Shown here: positions 17,567 through 26,271 of the stretch, piece after piece
Numbering within the stretch: position 1 is the first letter of the stretch
How the letters are laid out: each line of letters opens with the position of its first letter
Source: CAWGET01 sp963821715
Lineage (GTDB): Bacteria > Bacteroidota > Ignavibacteria > Ignavibacteriales > Melioribacteraceae
Direction: 5' to 3'
Assembly (NCBI GenBank): GCA_963821715.1
Contig: CAWGET010000001.1
Coordinates: 310,001-374,000 of the forward strand
DNA: 64,000 nucleotides
Position numbers and translations under genes: made by a program
Notes under the pieces: model-generated
Told to the model about the DNA's origin: nothing
What the model saw: only the letters and a program-made list of their open reading frames with translations
The model's database searches: none

Positions 17567-18544
17567 GTGTCGGAAGATTCAATCATCGAAAAGGGAAAAG
17601 AAGTTGTAAGAATTGAGAGCGAAGCTGTCAGGTCATTAATAGAAAAAATAGACGGTGAATTTGTAAAAGCGGTTAATGCAATTTCCGAATCTAACGGGCG
17701 GGTCGTTTTTACAGGTATGGGAAAGTCTGGTTTGATAGCCAGGAAGATAGTAGCAACTTTTAATTCGACCGGAACAGCGGCAATATCACTTCATCCATCC
17801 GACGCTTTGCATGGCGATCTAGGTATGGTTCGCAGCGAAGACATAATTATTTTAATTTCCAAAAGTGGAAATACAGATGAATTGAATAATCTCATCCCGA
17901 TGCTGAAGCGACTCGGCGTAACTTTGATAGGAATGGTGGGAGATAAAAATTCCAAGATTGCTCTTGAGAGCGATATTGTGCTGGACGTGTCTGTGGAAGA
18001 AGAAGCCTGTCCGCATGACCTTGCGCCTACTTCGTCAACAACGGTAGCTTTAGTTATGGGAGACGCTCTAGCAGTAACTCTGCTGCAGAAGAGGGGATTT
18101 ACAGCCGACGATTTTGCACTTCTCCATCCTGGTGGAAGCTTGGGAAAGAGATTGTCACTTAAAATTTCCGAGATAATGATCAAAGAAAAAAATATTCCTT
18201 TAGTAGGTGAAAAGTCGAACATCAAGGATACGATTCTCGAGATAACTTCCAAGCGGCTGGGAACAACGGGTGTGGTAAACGACGAAGGAAAACTTGCCGG
18301 TATAATTACGGACGGCGACCTTAGACGACTGATGGAAAAAACTCTCGACTTGAAAGATCTTACCGCAAAAGATATAATGACAAAAAATCCAAAAACAATT
18401 CGTGCCGAATATCTCGCTTCCTTCGCATTGCAGCAGATGGAAAATCATAAAATAACAACGCTTTTAGTTGTAAACGAAGAACAGGTTCCGGTTGGCATCG
18501 TTCATCTGCACGATCTTGTGGCGCTGGGTTTACAGAGACGATGA
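17567..18544 (+). CDS. kdsD: Arabinose-5-phosphate isomerase
   Basis: A 325-residue protein that interconverts ribulose-5-phosphate and arabinose-5-phosphate, feeding KdsA. The SIS domain (about residues 30-175) has VVFTGMGKSGLIARKIVATF, FLHPSDALHGDLGMV-like and SKSGNTDELNNLIPML; the two CBS domains follow (about 205-255 and 270-325). The GTG start at 17567 lies 5 bases after AAGGAG; the alternative frames lack this site. It directly follows the unknown gene and overlaps lptC by 4 bases (ATGA). The order kdsA-kdsC-like-unknown-kdsD-lptC-lptA-lptB is coherent for LPS assembly. Confidence 0.95.
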   Translation: MSEDSIIEKGKEVVRIESEAVRSLIEKIDGEFVKAVNAISESNGRVVFTGMGKSGLIARKIVATFNSTGTAAISLHPSDALHGDLGMVRSEDIIILISKSGNTDELNNLIPMLKRLGVTLIGMVGDKNSKIALESDIVLDVSVEEEACPHDLAPTSSTTVALVMGDALAVTLLQKRGFTADDFALLHPGGSLGKRLSLKISEIMIKEKNIPLVGEKSNIKDTILEITSKRLGTTGVVNDEGKLAGIITDGDLRRLMEKTLDLKDLTAKDIMTKNPKTIRAEYLASFALQQMENHKITTLLVVNEEQVPVGIVHLHDLVALGLQRR

Positions 18545-19080
18545 AATATTTATATTCAATATTCATTTTCATTTTGCTCCTGTCATGTTCGGACGAAAAG
18601 ATAAAACCGACCGTCGATAATACTTTAACTGAAAAAGAAATTCCGATACAGGAAAGCTGGGACGCGGAAATTCGTTTCACCGAAGAGGGAAAATTAAAAG
18701 CTATTCTTAACGCTGACCATCTTAGTATGTTCGAAAACGAACAGGTTACTTTGCTGGAAGGAGTTAAGATCGATTTTTATAATGAAGAAGGAGTCAACAA
18801 TTCTACTCTTACTTCAATGCGCGGAAAAGTGGAAGACGCTACAAAAAATATGTTTGCCATAGATTCTGTGGTTGCTGTAAGCGATAGCGGTGTAACACTT
18901 TTAACTGATGAGCTGATGTGGAGAAATAAAGATCAAAAAATAGTTACGGATAAATTCGTAACAATTCTAACTGAGGAAGAAAAAATTGAGGGCTACGGTT
19001 TTGAGTCCGACCAGGACTTGAGTAATTATGTGATTTACGATATTACTTACATAGCCAATACAGAAGCAGAAAAAAAATAG
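18541..19080 (+). CDS. lptC: LPS export protein LptC (lipoprotein form)
   Basis: A 179-residue protein with a short signal sequence and lipobox FILLLSCS (Cys at about residue 16), then a beta-rich domain with WDAEIRFTEEGKLKAILNAD and KIEGYGFESDQDLSNYVI, the pattern of the LptC jellyroll that relays LPS from LptBFG to LptA. E. coli LptC is membrane-anchored by a helix; Bacteroidota-type proteins often carry a lipobox instead. It overlaps kdsD and lies 1 base before lptA. The context makes the call firm. Confidence 0.85.
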   Translation: MKYLYSIFIFILLLSCSDEKIKPTVDNTLTEKEIPIQESWDAEIRFTEEGKLKAILNADHLSMFENEQVTLLEGVKIDFYNEEGVNNSTLTSMRGKVEDATKNMFAIDSVVAVSDSGVTLLTDELMWRNKDQKIVTDKFVTILTEEEKIEGYGFESDQDLSNYVIYDITYIANTEAEKK

Positions 19081-19081
19081 T

Positions 19082-20497
19082 ATGAAGAAAATTTTTTCCA
19101 TAATTCTTTTCATGATTTCTATATCGATCTTTGCTCAGGAGAGCGAGCCGGTGACGGTTGTGGGAGATAGTTTAATCGGTAAACGAATGAACGGGGAGAG
19201 CGTAAGAGAGGTGATCGGCAATGTAATCATTACGCAGGGTAACGTTAAAATGACGAGCCGCCGGGCTCTTCAAAATCTAAGCAGAAACGAAATTGAATTA
19301 ATAGGAGATGTTGTTGTTATTCAGGATAGCATAACTCTTAAAACTGAAAGAGGATTTTATTTCGGTAATACCAAGACCGCAGTATCCGACACAAATTTAG
19401 TACTGAACGATGGTTCAATCATACTTACGGCAAAAGGGGGAAGATACTTTTTCGATCAGAAGAAAGCGGTATTTTCCGATTCAGTTGAGTTAAACGACAC
19501 TTCAACAACATTGATCGCGGATACACTCGAATATTATCATACAGACGATAAAGCTGTATCACACGGAAATGTGAATATTACAGATACATCCGGCTATTCA
19601 ATTTACGCCGATAGTTTAATACATTTTCGCGAGAACGACCATTCGTTCGCTTACAAAAATATCTTTCTGAAAGACGACCAGAATAATCTAGTTTTGACGG
19701 GTAATTATCTTGAGGATATCGGTCAGAGAAACTATAGTAAGATTACCGGAGACGCGCTGCTGGTTCAAATAGATTCCACCGACAGCGGAACGTCCGACAC
19801 TCTTATTATTTCATCGCAGTTAATGGAGTCTTACAACGATTCGAGCAGAAAACTCATCGCGTCCGATTCGGTAAAAATTGTTCGTGGAGAATTTGCGTCC
19901 AAAAATTCCAAATCGATTTTTTATCGGGGTGAAGAAAAAATTTTCACAGCAAAAGAAGAAGGGAGTAAGAAGCAGCCCGTTCTTTGGTTCGAAAACTCCC
20001 AGTTAGTTGGCGATACCGTGAATATTTATTTGGCAGGAAATGCACTACATAAAATTGATATTATGAATAATGCTTTTATATTGACTAAAATTGAGAATTA
20101 TAATTTCCGTTTCGATCAGATTTCAGGCGAAGATATTGTAATGTTTTTCAAAGAGAGCAAACTGCAAAAAACAATGGTCGACGGAAATGTACTAAGTATT
20201 TATTATCTTTTTGAGGACGACGAGGCAAATGGATTAATTAAGTCGAGCGCAAAAAACGCGAAGATCATTTTCAGCGACAGCGAAATCCATGATGTAAAAT
20301 TATATGGTCAGCCGATTAGCGAATATCACCCGGAAAATTTGATCCTGAATAAAGAAAAAGAATTTACGCTCCCTTCGTTTATACTTTTTAACGGAAGACC
20401 GGGAAAAGAAAACTTGCTTTTGGGGAAACGAGAAAAAATTTTTACTTTACTTAGCAATAAGAAGAAAGAAAATTCTAATGATACTGAGCGGAAATAA
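19082..20497 (+). CDS. lptA: LptA/OstA-like LPS transport periplasmic protein
   Basis: A 471-residue protein with a signal peptide ending in FAQ (about residue 18). The mature part is made of repeating beta-jellyroll turns such as VIGNVIITQGNVKMTSRRAL, GDVVVIQDSITLKTERGFY and ALVSHGNVNI-like segments, the OstA/LptA fold. It is more than twice the length of E. coli LptA (about 185 residues), as is common in this phylum, so it may span more of the periplasm. It overlaps lptB by 20 bases. The outer-membrane partner LptD is not in the window. Confidence 0.85.
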   Translation: MKKIFSIILFMISISIFAQESEPVTVVGDSLIGKRMNGESVREVIGNVIITQGNVKMTSRRALQNLSRNEIELIGDVVVIQDSITLKTERGFYFGNTKTAVSDTNLVLNDGSIILTAKGGRYFFDQKKAVFSDSVELNDTSTTLIADTLEYYHTDDKAVSHGNVNITDTSGYSIYADSLIHFRENDHSFAYKNIFLKDDQNNLVLTGNYLEDIGQRNYSKITGDALLVQIDSTDSGTSDTLIISSQLMESYNDSSRKLIASDSVKIVRGEFASKNSKSIFYRGEEKIFTAKEEGSKKQPVLWFENSQLVGDTVNIYLAGNALHKIDIMNNAFILTKIENYNFRFDQISGEDIVMFFKESKLQKTMVDGNVLSIYYLFEDDEANGLIKSSAKNAKIIFSDSEIHDVKLYGQPISEYHPENLILNKEKEFTLPSFILFNGRPGKENLLLGKREKIFTLLSNKKKENSNDTERK

Positions 20498-21206
20498 CCT
20501 GATTAAAATATACAAGAAACGAAAGGTTGTAAATAACGTTTCTATTAATGTACAGCAAGGTGAGGTTGTGGGTTTGCTGGGACCTAACGGCGCCGGGAAG
20601 ACGACAACATTTTATATGATAGTAGGGATGATAAAACCCGACGGCGGGAAAGTATATTTAGACGAAGAGGAAATAACGGAACTTCCTATGTATAAAAGGG
20701 CAAAAATGGGAGTAGGATATTTGCCACAAGAGGCATCGGTATTCAGAAGGCTGAGTGTTGAAGATAATTTGATGGCTGTTCTACAGATGATGGACCTTAC
20801 AAAGCAGGAGCGGATTGAGAGGCAGGAAGAACTTCTAGAAGAATTGAGTATAGATCATATCAGAAAAAGTCTCGGCTTCCAATTGAGCGGCGGAGAAAGA
20901 AGACGCACAGAAATTGCAAGAGCTTTGGCTACAAAACCGAAATTTATTTTGCTTGATGAACCTTTTGCAGGAGTTGATCCGATTGCAGTCGAGGATATAA
21001 TGAATATTGTAGCGAATTTAAAACATAAAGGGATCGGCATTTTAATTACTGATCATAATGTTCACGAAACATTAAGTATTGTTGATAGGGCTTATATTCT
21101 TCTTAGCGGAAATCTTTTTAAGGAAGGAACGGGAATTGAATTGGCAGACGATCCGGAAGTTAGAAAAATGTATCTCGGAGAGAGCTTTAAACTGGATAGA
21201 TATTAA
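20478..21206 (+). CDS. lptB: LPS export ABC transporter ATPase LptB
   Basis: A 242-residue ABC ATPase: Walker A GPNGAGKTTTFYMIVG (about residues 36-51), Q loop in GVGYLPQEASVFRRLSVEDN (a strong LptB marker), signature QLSGGERRRTEIARALA, Walker B FILLDEPFAGVDP and the switch His in ITDHNVHETL. It powers extraction of LPS from the inner membrane with LptF/LptG, which are not encoded here. It is the last gene of the Kdo/Lpt run. Confidence 0.96.
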   Translation: MILSGNNLIKIYKKRKVVNNVSINVQQGEVVGLLGPNGAGKTTTFYMIVGMIKPDGGKVYLDEEEITELPMYKRAKMGVGYLPQEASVFRRLSVEDNLMAVLQMMDLTKQERIERQEELLEELSIDHIRKSLGFQLSGGERRRTEIARALATKPKFILLDEPFAGVDPIAVEDIMNIVANLKHKGIGILITDHNVHETLSIVDRAYILLSGNLFKEGTGIELADDPEVRKMYLGESFKLDRY

Positions 21207-21345
21207 AACATTGAATAGAAGACAGAAAACAGCATAATGGAAGCCGCATAAAATTTTACTATTCAAAATTTATTAGCGCTTGAAAAAACCTAAAGACTAA
21301 AAACTATATTTGCTGCCCGCTAAATCCCTATTTATCCTCTAACCT

Positions 21346-22932
21346 TTACTTAAACTTAAACTCTCTTATAATTTTGTTTATCTCGTCTTCGGAAATATTT
21401 TCTCCCAGGACTTTTGTATCTGAAGCCGAAGAAATTTTATTTCCGTTAGATTTTTTAAATGGATCGAAAACAGGATTGCCGGCTCTGGCTTTTAAACGGT
21501 CTTCGATCATCGCCATAAAATTATCGTCGCTGCTTACGCCGCTTGTTGTTCCGCTGAAAGCATTAATGCTTACGCCGGAATTAATAGGTGCCGTTTCGAA
21601 TGCGAGAGTTTTAATGTTTATTAAATGAACGGCTGTAACGTTCTCGGAAATAATTGAGCCGCCCCAGGTTCCCGGTCCTAAAGTAAGTGAAGGCATTAAG
21701 GCAGTTGAATATCCAACGGCTCCGACCGACGAAGGCGTATTCACAAGTATTCTGAAAGCCGGTTTTTCGAGAGCGAATTTCATTATAATGTCTTTGTCTC
21801 CCGAATGTATTACCATCGAATGGCCTATGCCGCCGAACTCGAGTAATTCAATGCAGCGATGACATCCTTCCATCCAGCCGTTAACTTCATAATAGGCAAG
21901 TATGGGCGAAAGTTTTTCCATAGAAAGAATTTCTTTTCTGCCAACTTCCGTACATTTTGCTATTAGAACTCTTGTAGAATCCGGCACTTTAAATCCGGCG
22001 TAATTTGCAATCCATACAGCGCTTTTGCCTACTATATCGGGATTTATTCTTCCGGCTTTAGTAACAGCGGCTTCTAATTTTTTCTTCTCTTCGTCGCATA
22101 CAAAATGTGCACCCTGCGCTTTTGCTTCTTCAATTACCTGTTTGGAAATAGGAGCGTCTACAATCATCGATTGCTCAGAAGAACACAGAGTTCCGTTATC
22201 GAATGTAGTTCCGTATATAATATCGGCTACGGCTTTTTTGTAATTAGCGGTTCGTTCAATAAACGCGGGTACATTTCCGGAGCCGACACCGAGCGCGGGA
22301 GTACCGGTGCTGTAAGCGGCTTTAACCATCGGTGTACTTCCGGTTGCCAAAATAACATCTATATTTTTATCTCTCATCAGTGCGTCAGTTCCTTCGAGGG
22401 TCGGATTGGTCATTGAGTGGATCAATCCGGAAGGCGCGCCTGCTTTTTCCGCAGCGTCGGAAAGAACTTTTAAAGATTCGTAAGTACAATTTTTTGCTTT
22501 CGGATGTGGGCTTGCAACAATTCCATTTCTAGCCTTCAAAGATATTATGGCTTTGAACATAGCTGTTGATGTAGGATTTGTTGAGGGCACGAGCGCGGCC
22601 ACAACTCCCATTGGTTCGGCAATCTTTACTATTTTACCGTTTTCTTTTACGTCAATAACACCAACCGTTTTTAAGTCTTTTATTGATTCATAAACGTTTC
22701 TGGTGCCAAATTGATTCTTAATTACTTTATCCTGCCATTTACCAAAACCTGTTTCCTCATATGCCAATTTTGCAAGTCTTTCCGCCTGATTATAACCGGC
22801 ATCCGCCATTGCTTTGGTAATTTTATCTACCTGTTCCTGACTGAAATGCTTAAATTCTAATTGAGCTTCTTTTGCTTTTTTAGCAAGATCTCTCGCTTCC
22901 TGTATGGATTGAAGATCCTTATCAAAATTCAT
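21346..22932 (-). CDS. CoA-acylating aldehyde dehydrogenase (EutE/PduP/AdhE-N type)
   Basis: A 528-residue aldehyde dehydrogenase. PMGVVAALVPSTNPTSTAMFK is the conserved cofactor-region stretch of CoA-acylating members, GSGNVPAFIERTA follows, and the catalytic Cys lies in FDNGTLCSSEQSMIV (about residue 251). These enzymes convert an aldehyde, NAD+ and CoA to acyl-CoA. The C-terminal tail of about 55 residues (SGVSSDDNFMAMIEDRLK onward) is a plausible extra helix. Similar proteins act inside bacterial microcompartments or on sulfoacetaldehyde. Here it stands alone, but a microcompartment vertex gene lies about 12 kb away. The start has GAGGCG at good spacing. Confidence 0.85.
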   Translation of the reverse strand: MNFDKDLQSIQEARDLAKKAKEAQLEFKHFSQEQVDKITKAMADAGYNQAERLAKLAYEETGFGKWQDKVIKNQFGTRNVYESIKDLKTVGVIDVKENGKIVKIAEPMGVVAALVPSTNPTSTAMFKAIISLKARNGIVASPHPKAKNCTYESLKVLSDAAEKAGAPSGLIHSMTNPTLEGTDALMRDKNIDVILATGSTPMVKAAYSTGTPALGVGSGNVPAFIERTANYKKAVADIIYGTTFDNGTLCSSEQSMIVDAPISKQVIEEAKAQGAHFVCDEEKKKLEAAVTKAGRINPDIVGKSAVWIANYAGFKVPDSTRVLIAKCTEVGRKEILSMEKLSPILAYYEVNGWMEGCHRCIELLEFGGIGHSMVIHSGDKDIIMKFALEKPAFRILVNTPSSVGAVGYSTALMPSLTLGPGTWGGSIISENVTAVHLINIKTLAFETAPINSGVSINAFSGTTSGVSSDDNFMAMIEDRLKARAGNPVFDPFKKSNGNKISSASDTKVLGENISEDEINKIIREFKFK

Positions 22933-22996
22933 TTATCGCCTCTTTTGAATTGCAATATTCAATATAATTATAGCTTCCGCAAAGTTCAATCCGAAG

Positions 22997-23677
22997 CTAT
23001 TTAATTTCTCCGCCGCCGAATAAGATTGTCCCTTTCAAACGGAGAATATTAGATTCTTCCTTTAATTCGTTCTGCGGCATAACTCTTTTATCCGAAAAAC
23101 CGCCTAAAATAGAACTTATATTATTTTTAATAGTCCAATTATTCGGCATCCTTAATTCGAGTCCTCCGAACAATACAAAAATGTCAAGGACATTTTCTCC
23201 TTCCGCCAAGCGGCTGTTCTGCAAATTTAATTCCGTTCCGCCGAAAATCGATGTAATTTTGCCGCCGCGGAAATTTGAAGAATTAATTGTTTTTTCAGTG
23301 CCGCCGAACAGGTTAAATTCATCAATAAAATCTTCGTTCGAAATCGTTTTTCCGGAGGAATCTGTAAAATTTTTGTTTCCCGGAGTGCGGCTTCGCAGCA
23401 TGATCAAGATACCGAGTCCGATCAGAATGAGTGGCCAAAGATCCGGATAATGACCAATAATCCCAATTATGATTAATAAAAATCCGGAGCCTTTACTTCT
23501 TGAAGTAAAGAGAAAGAGTACACCGAGCGCGATTAGAATATTCTGCCAGCTAAGCCATTCAACGGGAAAGCGAAAATTGAAAATATCGTAGTTATCAAAA
23601 ATAAAGAGTAAACCAACAGCAACTAAAATTATCCCGATAATTATACGCGAAGCTGATGAACCGGACGAGTTAGCCAT
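22997..23677 (-). CDS. LiaF/LiaI-like membrane protein
   Basis: A 226-residue protein. The N-terminal third has four hydrophobic segments in hairpins (IIIGIILVAVGLLFIFDNY; IALGVLFLF; FLLIIIGIIGHYPDLWPLILIGLGILIML). The C-terminal half is a beta-helix-like domain with repeated FGG turns (FNLFGGTEKTI, TSIFGGTELNL, FVLFGGLELRM, SILGGFSDKR), the mark of the LiaF C-terminal family (cell-wall-stress response proteins in Firmicutes, uncharacterised here). An AGGATTAATG start region supports 23677. It is probably its own transcription unit. Confidence 0.75.
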   Translation of the reverse strand: MANSSGSSASRIIIGIILVAVGLLFIFDNYDIFNFRFPVEWLSWQNILIALGVLFLFTSRSKGSGFLLIIIGIIGHYPDLWPLILIGLGILIMLRSRTPGNKNFTDSSGKTISNEDFIDEFNLFGGTEKTINSSNFRGGKITSIFGGTELNLQNSRLAEGENVLDIFVLFGGLELRMPNNWTIKNNISSILGGFSDKRVMPQNELKEESNILRLKGTILFGGGEIK

Positions 23678-23809
23678 TAATCCTCCATTCTTATATTTCC
23701 AAAAATTTATATTTTTTAAAATGCGTTTTTTTATGAATAAACAAAAATTAAAAACGTTATTATTTTTTTAATATGTTTGTATAAATGATTTTCCCAACCA
23801 GGAAAAATA

Positions 23810-24814
23810 ATGCTTAGTAAATCTATCCGGCAGTTGCTTTTCGCTATCTCAATTTTAGTGTTTATAATTCTTACCGGAATTACTGGATATCTTTTGATCG
23901 AAAATATGTCCTTGCTGGATTCAATCTACATGACTATCATCAGTATAACTACCACCGGTTTTGCAGAGATAAAGCCCCTATCTAAACCCGGAAGGATTTT
24001 TACGATTTTTTTAATTATAACAGGTGTTGTAACTATCGCATATGCCGGAGGTAAAGCCGCGCAAATTGTTATCGAAACACATATTTTCCGGAGGAGAAGG
24101 ATGAGTAAAAAACTTGAGAATATTGGAAATCATTATATAGTTTGCGGATATGGAAGAATGGGACAAAGTATTTGCGAAGGTTTGAGAGATTGGAACGAAC
24201 AATTTGTTGTTGTTGAAAATGATCAGGATAAAATTGATCGGCTAATAGAAATTGGTTTCCTGTTTGTTAACGGAGACGCGACTAATGACGAGGCATTGCT
24301 TCGAGCCGGAATAGAAAGAGCAAAAGGATTAGTTGCCGTAATTAAAACCGATGCGGAAAATGTTTTTGCAACTCTTTCGGCAAAGGAATTAAATCCGTCG
24401 GTTTTTGTTGTAGCGCGGGCGGTTGATGAAGGAACAGAATCTAAATTAATGAAAGCCGGAGCCGATCGTGTTGTTAAGCCATACGAGTTGGGCGGCAATC
24501 GAATGGTTCAGCTTCTGCTGCGTCCTAACGTAATGGATTTTATCGATGTTGTAGCTCACAGCGAAAAAGGTGTAGATATTGCGCTCGAAGAAATCAACGT
24601 ACACAGCAGTTCAAAATTGAACGGTGCAACGCTCGCAGAATCCCCGATAAGAAAAGATCTAAATATTATGATAATAGCAATAGTAAAAGAGGACGGCAAT
24701 TTTCTGTATAATCCGAAATCATCAACTGTGATTGAAGAGGGGAATAAGCTGATTGCAATTGGTGAAAATGATAATCTTGCCCGACTTACCGAACTATGTT
24801 TGGGAAGAAACTAA
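23810..24814 (+). CDS. Potassium channel with RCK (TrkA-N/TrkA-C) domains
   Basis: A 334-residue protein. Two membrane helices flank a pore loop whose filter reads SITTTGFAEI (about residues 45-55), a variant of TVGYG with G-F. The RCK N domain (about 107-230) begins HYIVCGYGRMGQSICEGL, a Rossmann nucleotide site with the acidic VVENDQD end of strand 2. A TrkA-C domain follows (about 245-334). It matches the MthK/Kch two-helix K+ channel family gated by ligand binding to the RCK ring. The TTTGF filter may alter ion selectivity. It ends tail-to-tail with rmuC, overlapping by 4 bases. Confidence 0.88.
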   Translation: MLSKSIRQLLFAISILVFIILTGITGYLLIENMSLLDSIYMTIISITTTGFAEIKPLSKPGRIFTIFLIITGVVTIAYAGGKAAQIVIETHIFRRRRMSKKLENIGNHYIVCGYGRMGQSICEGLRDWNEQFVVVENDQDKIDRLIEIGFLFVNGDATNDEALLRAGIERAKGLVAVIKTDAENVFATLSAKELNPSVFVVARAVDEGTESKLMKAGADRVVKPYELGGNRMVQLLLRPNVMDFIDVVAHSEKGVDIALEEINVHSSSKLNGATLAESPIRKDLNIMIIAIVKEDGNFLYNPKSSTVIEEGNKLIAIGENDNLARLTELCLGRN

Positions 24815-26151
24815 TCGCCGGCTTCATCATCAATCTTATCTCCCTCATCAATTAAGTCCGGTGAATCCGGCGATGGCAGTTCCTGAACATCACGCAATCG
24901 TCTTTCAATTCTTTTTGAAGCCGTAGAAGCATTATCAATTGTGTTTGATGCTTCCTGAAGTTTTTTCTTTGTCTTATCAAGAACTTCTCCGAATCTTCCA
25001 AAGTCCGACTTTACTTGCCCGAGTAATTTCCATACTTCGCTGGATCTCTTTTCGATCGCGAGAGTCCGGAATCCCATTTGCAGACTATTGAGAATTGCGG
25101 CGATATTTGTAGGCCCGGCAACGATTATTCTAAATTCACGCTGAATAAGATCGACCAAACCGGTACGGCGTATCACTTCTGCGTATAATCCTTCAACAGG
25201 CAAAAACATTATTGCAAAATCAGTTGTCTGCGGTGGATCGAGATACTTTGTAGAAATATTTTTAGCTTCCCGCTTTATGCAGTTTTCGAGGGATTTAATT
25301 GCATTATCAATCATTGGCGTATCAGCCGCTTCCTGAGCTTCGATCAGACGATGATAATCCTCCAATGGAAACTTTGCGTCAATAGGGAGCCAGACCACTT
25401 CTTCGTGCAGTTCTTCGCGCCCCGGAAGTTTAACCGCAAACTCTACAGAATCGCGGGATCCTTTTTTTGTGCATACATTTTTTGAATATTGCTCAGAAGT
25501 TAAAATCTGCTCAATCAAATTTCCGAGCTGAACTTCGCCCCATGTTCCGCGCGTCTTTACGTTTGACAGAACCTTTTTCAGGTCGCCGACTCCGTTCGCA
25601 AGAATCTGCATTTCCCCGAGCCCTTTATGTACTAGCTCAAGTCTTTCGCTTACTAGCTTGAAAGAATCACCCAATCTTTTTTCTAAAGTTGATTGCAGCT
25701 TTTCGTCAACAGTAGCGCGCATCTCTTCTAATTTTTTTTCGTTGTTTTCCCGCATTACATTTAGCTGCCGCTCAATTTTATCGCTTAGATCGTTAAATTT
25801 TTTTTCGTTCATTTCGGTAAGCTTGGAAAGCCTTTCCGAAAAAATATCTAGCTGGGTTTTCTGCATTTTAGAGATCTCGCTCATCCTATCAAAAAGCTGC
25901 TTGGCAAAATTGTTAAGCGCGTTATCCATTTCTTCCCGCTGCGACCTGAACGATTTTGAAAATTCTTCCCTGTTCCTGCTCAGCTCATCTTTAATAATCT
26001 TTTCAATTTCTTCCTTATTGCCTCTTAATAAATTCGCTGTATTCTCTTCAATTTTTTCAATATTAAAAACTGAAACTTTTCTGAAAACCAAAAACAACAT
26101 TACCAGTAGAAGAACAATTAACACAATTATTGCGATCGATAATTCAAGCAT
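24811..26151 (-). CDS. rmuC: DNA recombination protein RmuC
   Basis: A 446-residue protein: an N-terminal membrane helix (residues 3-24), a long coiled coil (about 30-190) and the RmuC nuclease-like core with VKTRGTWGEVQLGNLIEQILT, AKFPLEDYHRLIEA, FLPVEGLYAEVIRR and VAGPTNIAAILNSLQMGFRTLAIEKRS. RmuC limits inversions at short inverted repeats and has a PD-D/EXK-like core. Its length and domain order are normal. It diverges from the penicillin acylase gene, leaving about 120 bases for both promoters. Confidence 0.95.
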   Translation of the reverse strand: MLELSIAIIVLIVLLLVMLFLVFRKVSVFNIEKIEENTANLLRGNKEEIEKIIKDELSRNREEFSKSFRSQREEMDNALNNFAKQLFDRMSEISKMQKTQLDIFSERLSKLTEMNEKKFNDLSDKIERQLNVMRENNEKKLEEMRATVDEKLQSTLEKRLGDSFKLVSERLELVHKGLGEMQILANGVGDLKKVLSNVKTRGTWGEVQLGNLIEQILTSEQYSKNVCTKKGSRDSVEFAVKLPGREELHEEVVWLPIDAKFPLEDYHRLIEAQEAADTPMIDNAIKSLENCIKREAKNISTKYLDPPQTTDFAIMFLPVEGLYAEVIRRTGLVDLIQREFRIIVAGPTNIAAILNSLQMGFRTLAIEKRSSEVWKLLGQVKSDFGRFGEVLDKTKKKLQEASNTIDNASTASKRIERRLRDVQELPSPDSPDLIDEGDKIDDEAGD

Positions 26152-26271
26152 AATATTCCGGGCTTAGATGAAAATCTTTTTGCAAATATAAAAATTTATT
26201 TTCAAAGAGCTTGTATACTATAAGTTCGGGTTTTAATTTTGTAGATTGATAAATAAAATTCGGATTATTTA

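Noticed and set aside
25658..26167. Ser/Leu-rich frame opposite rmuC
   Set aside because: It is a shadow of the coiled-coil region of rmuC.
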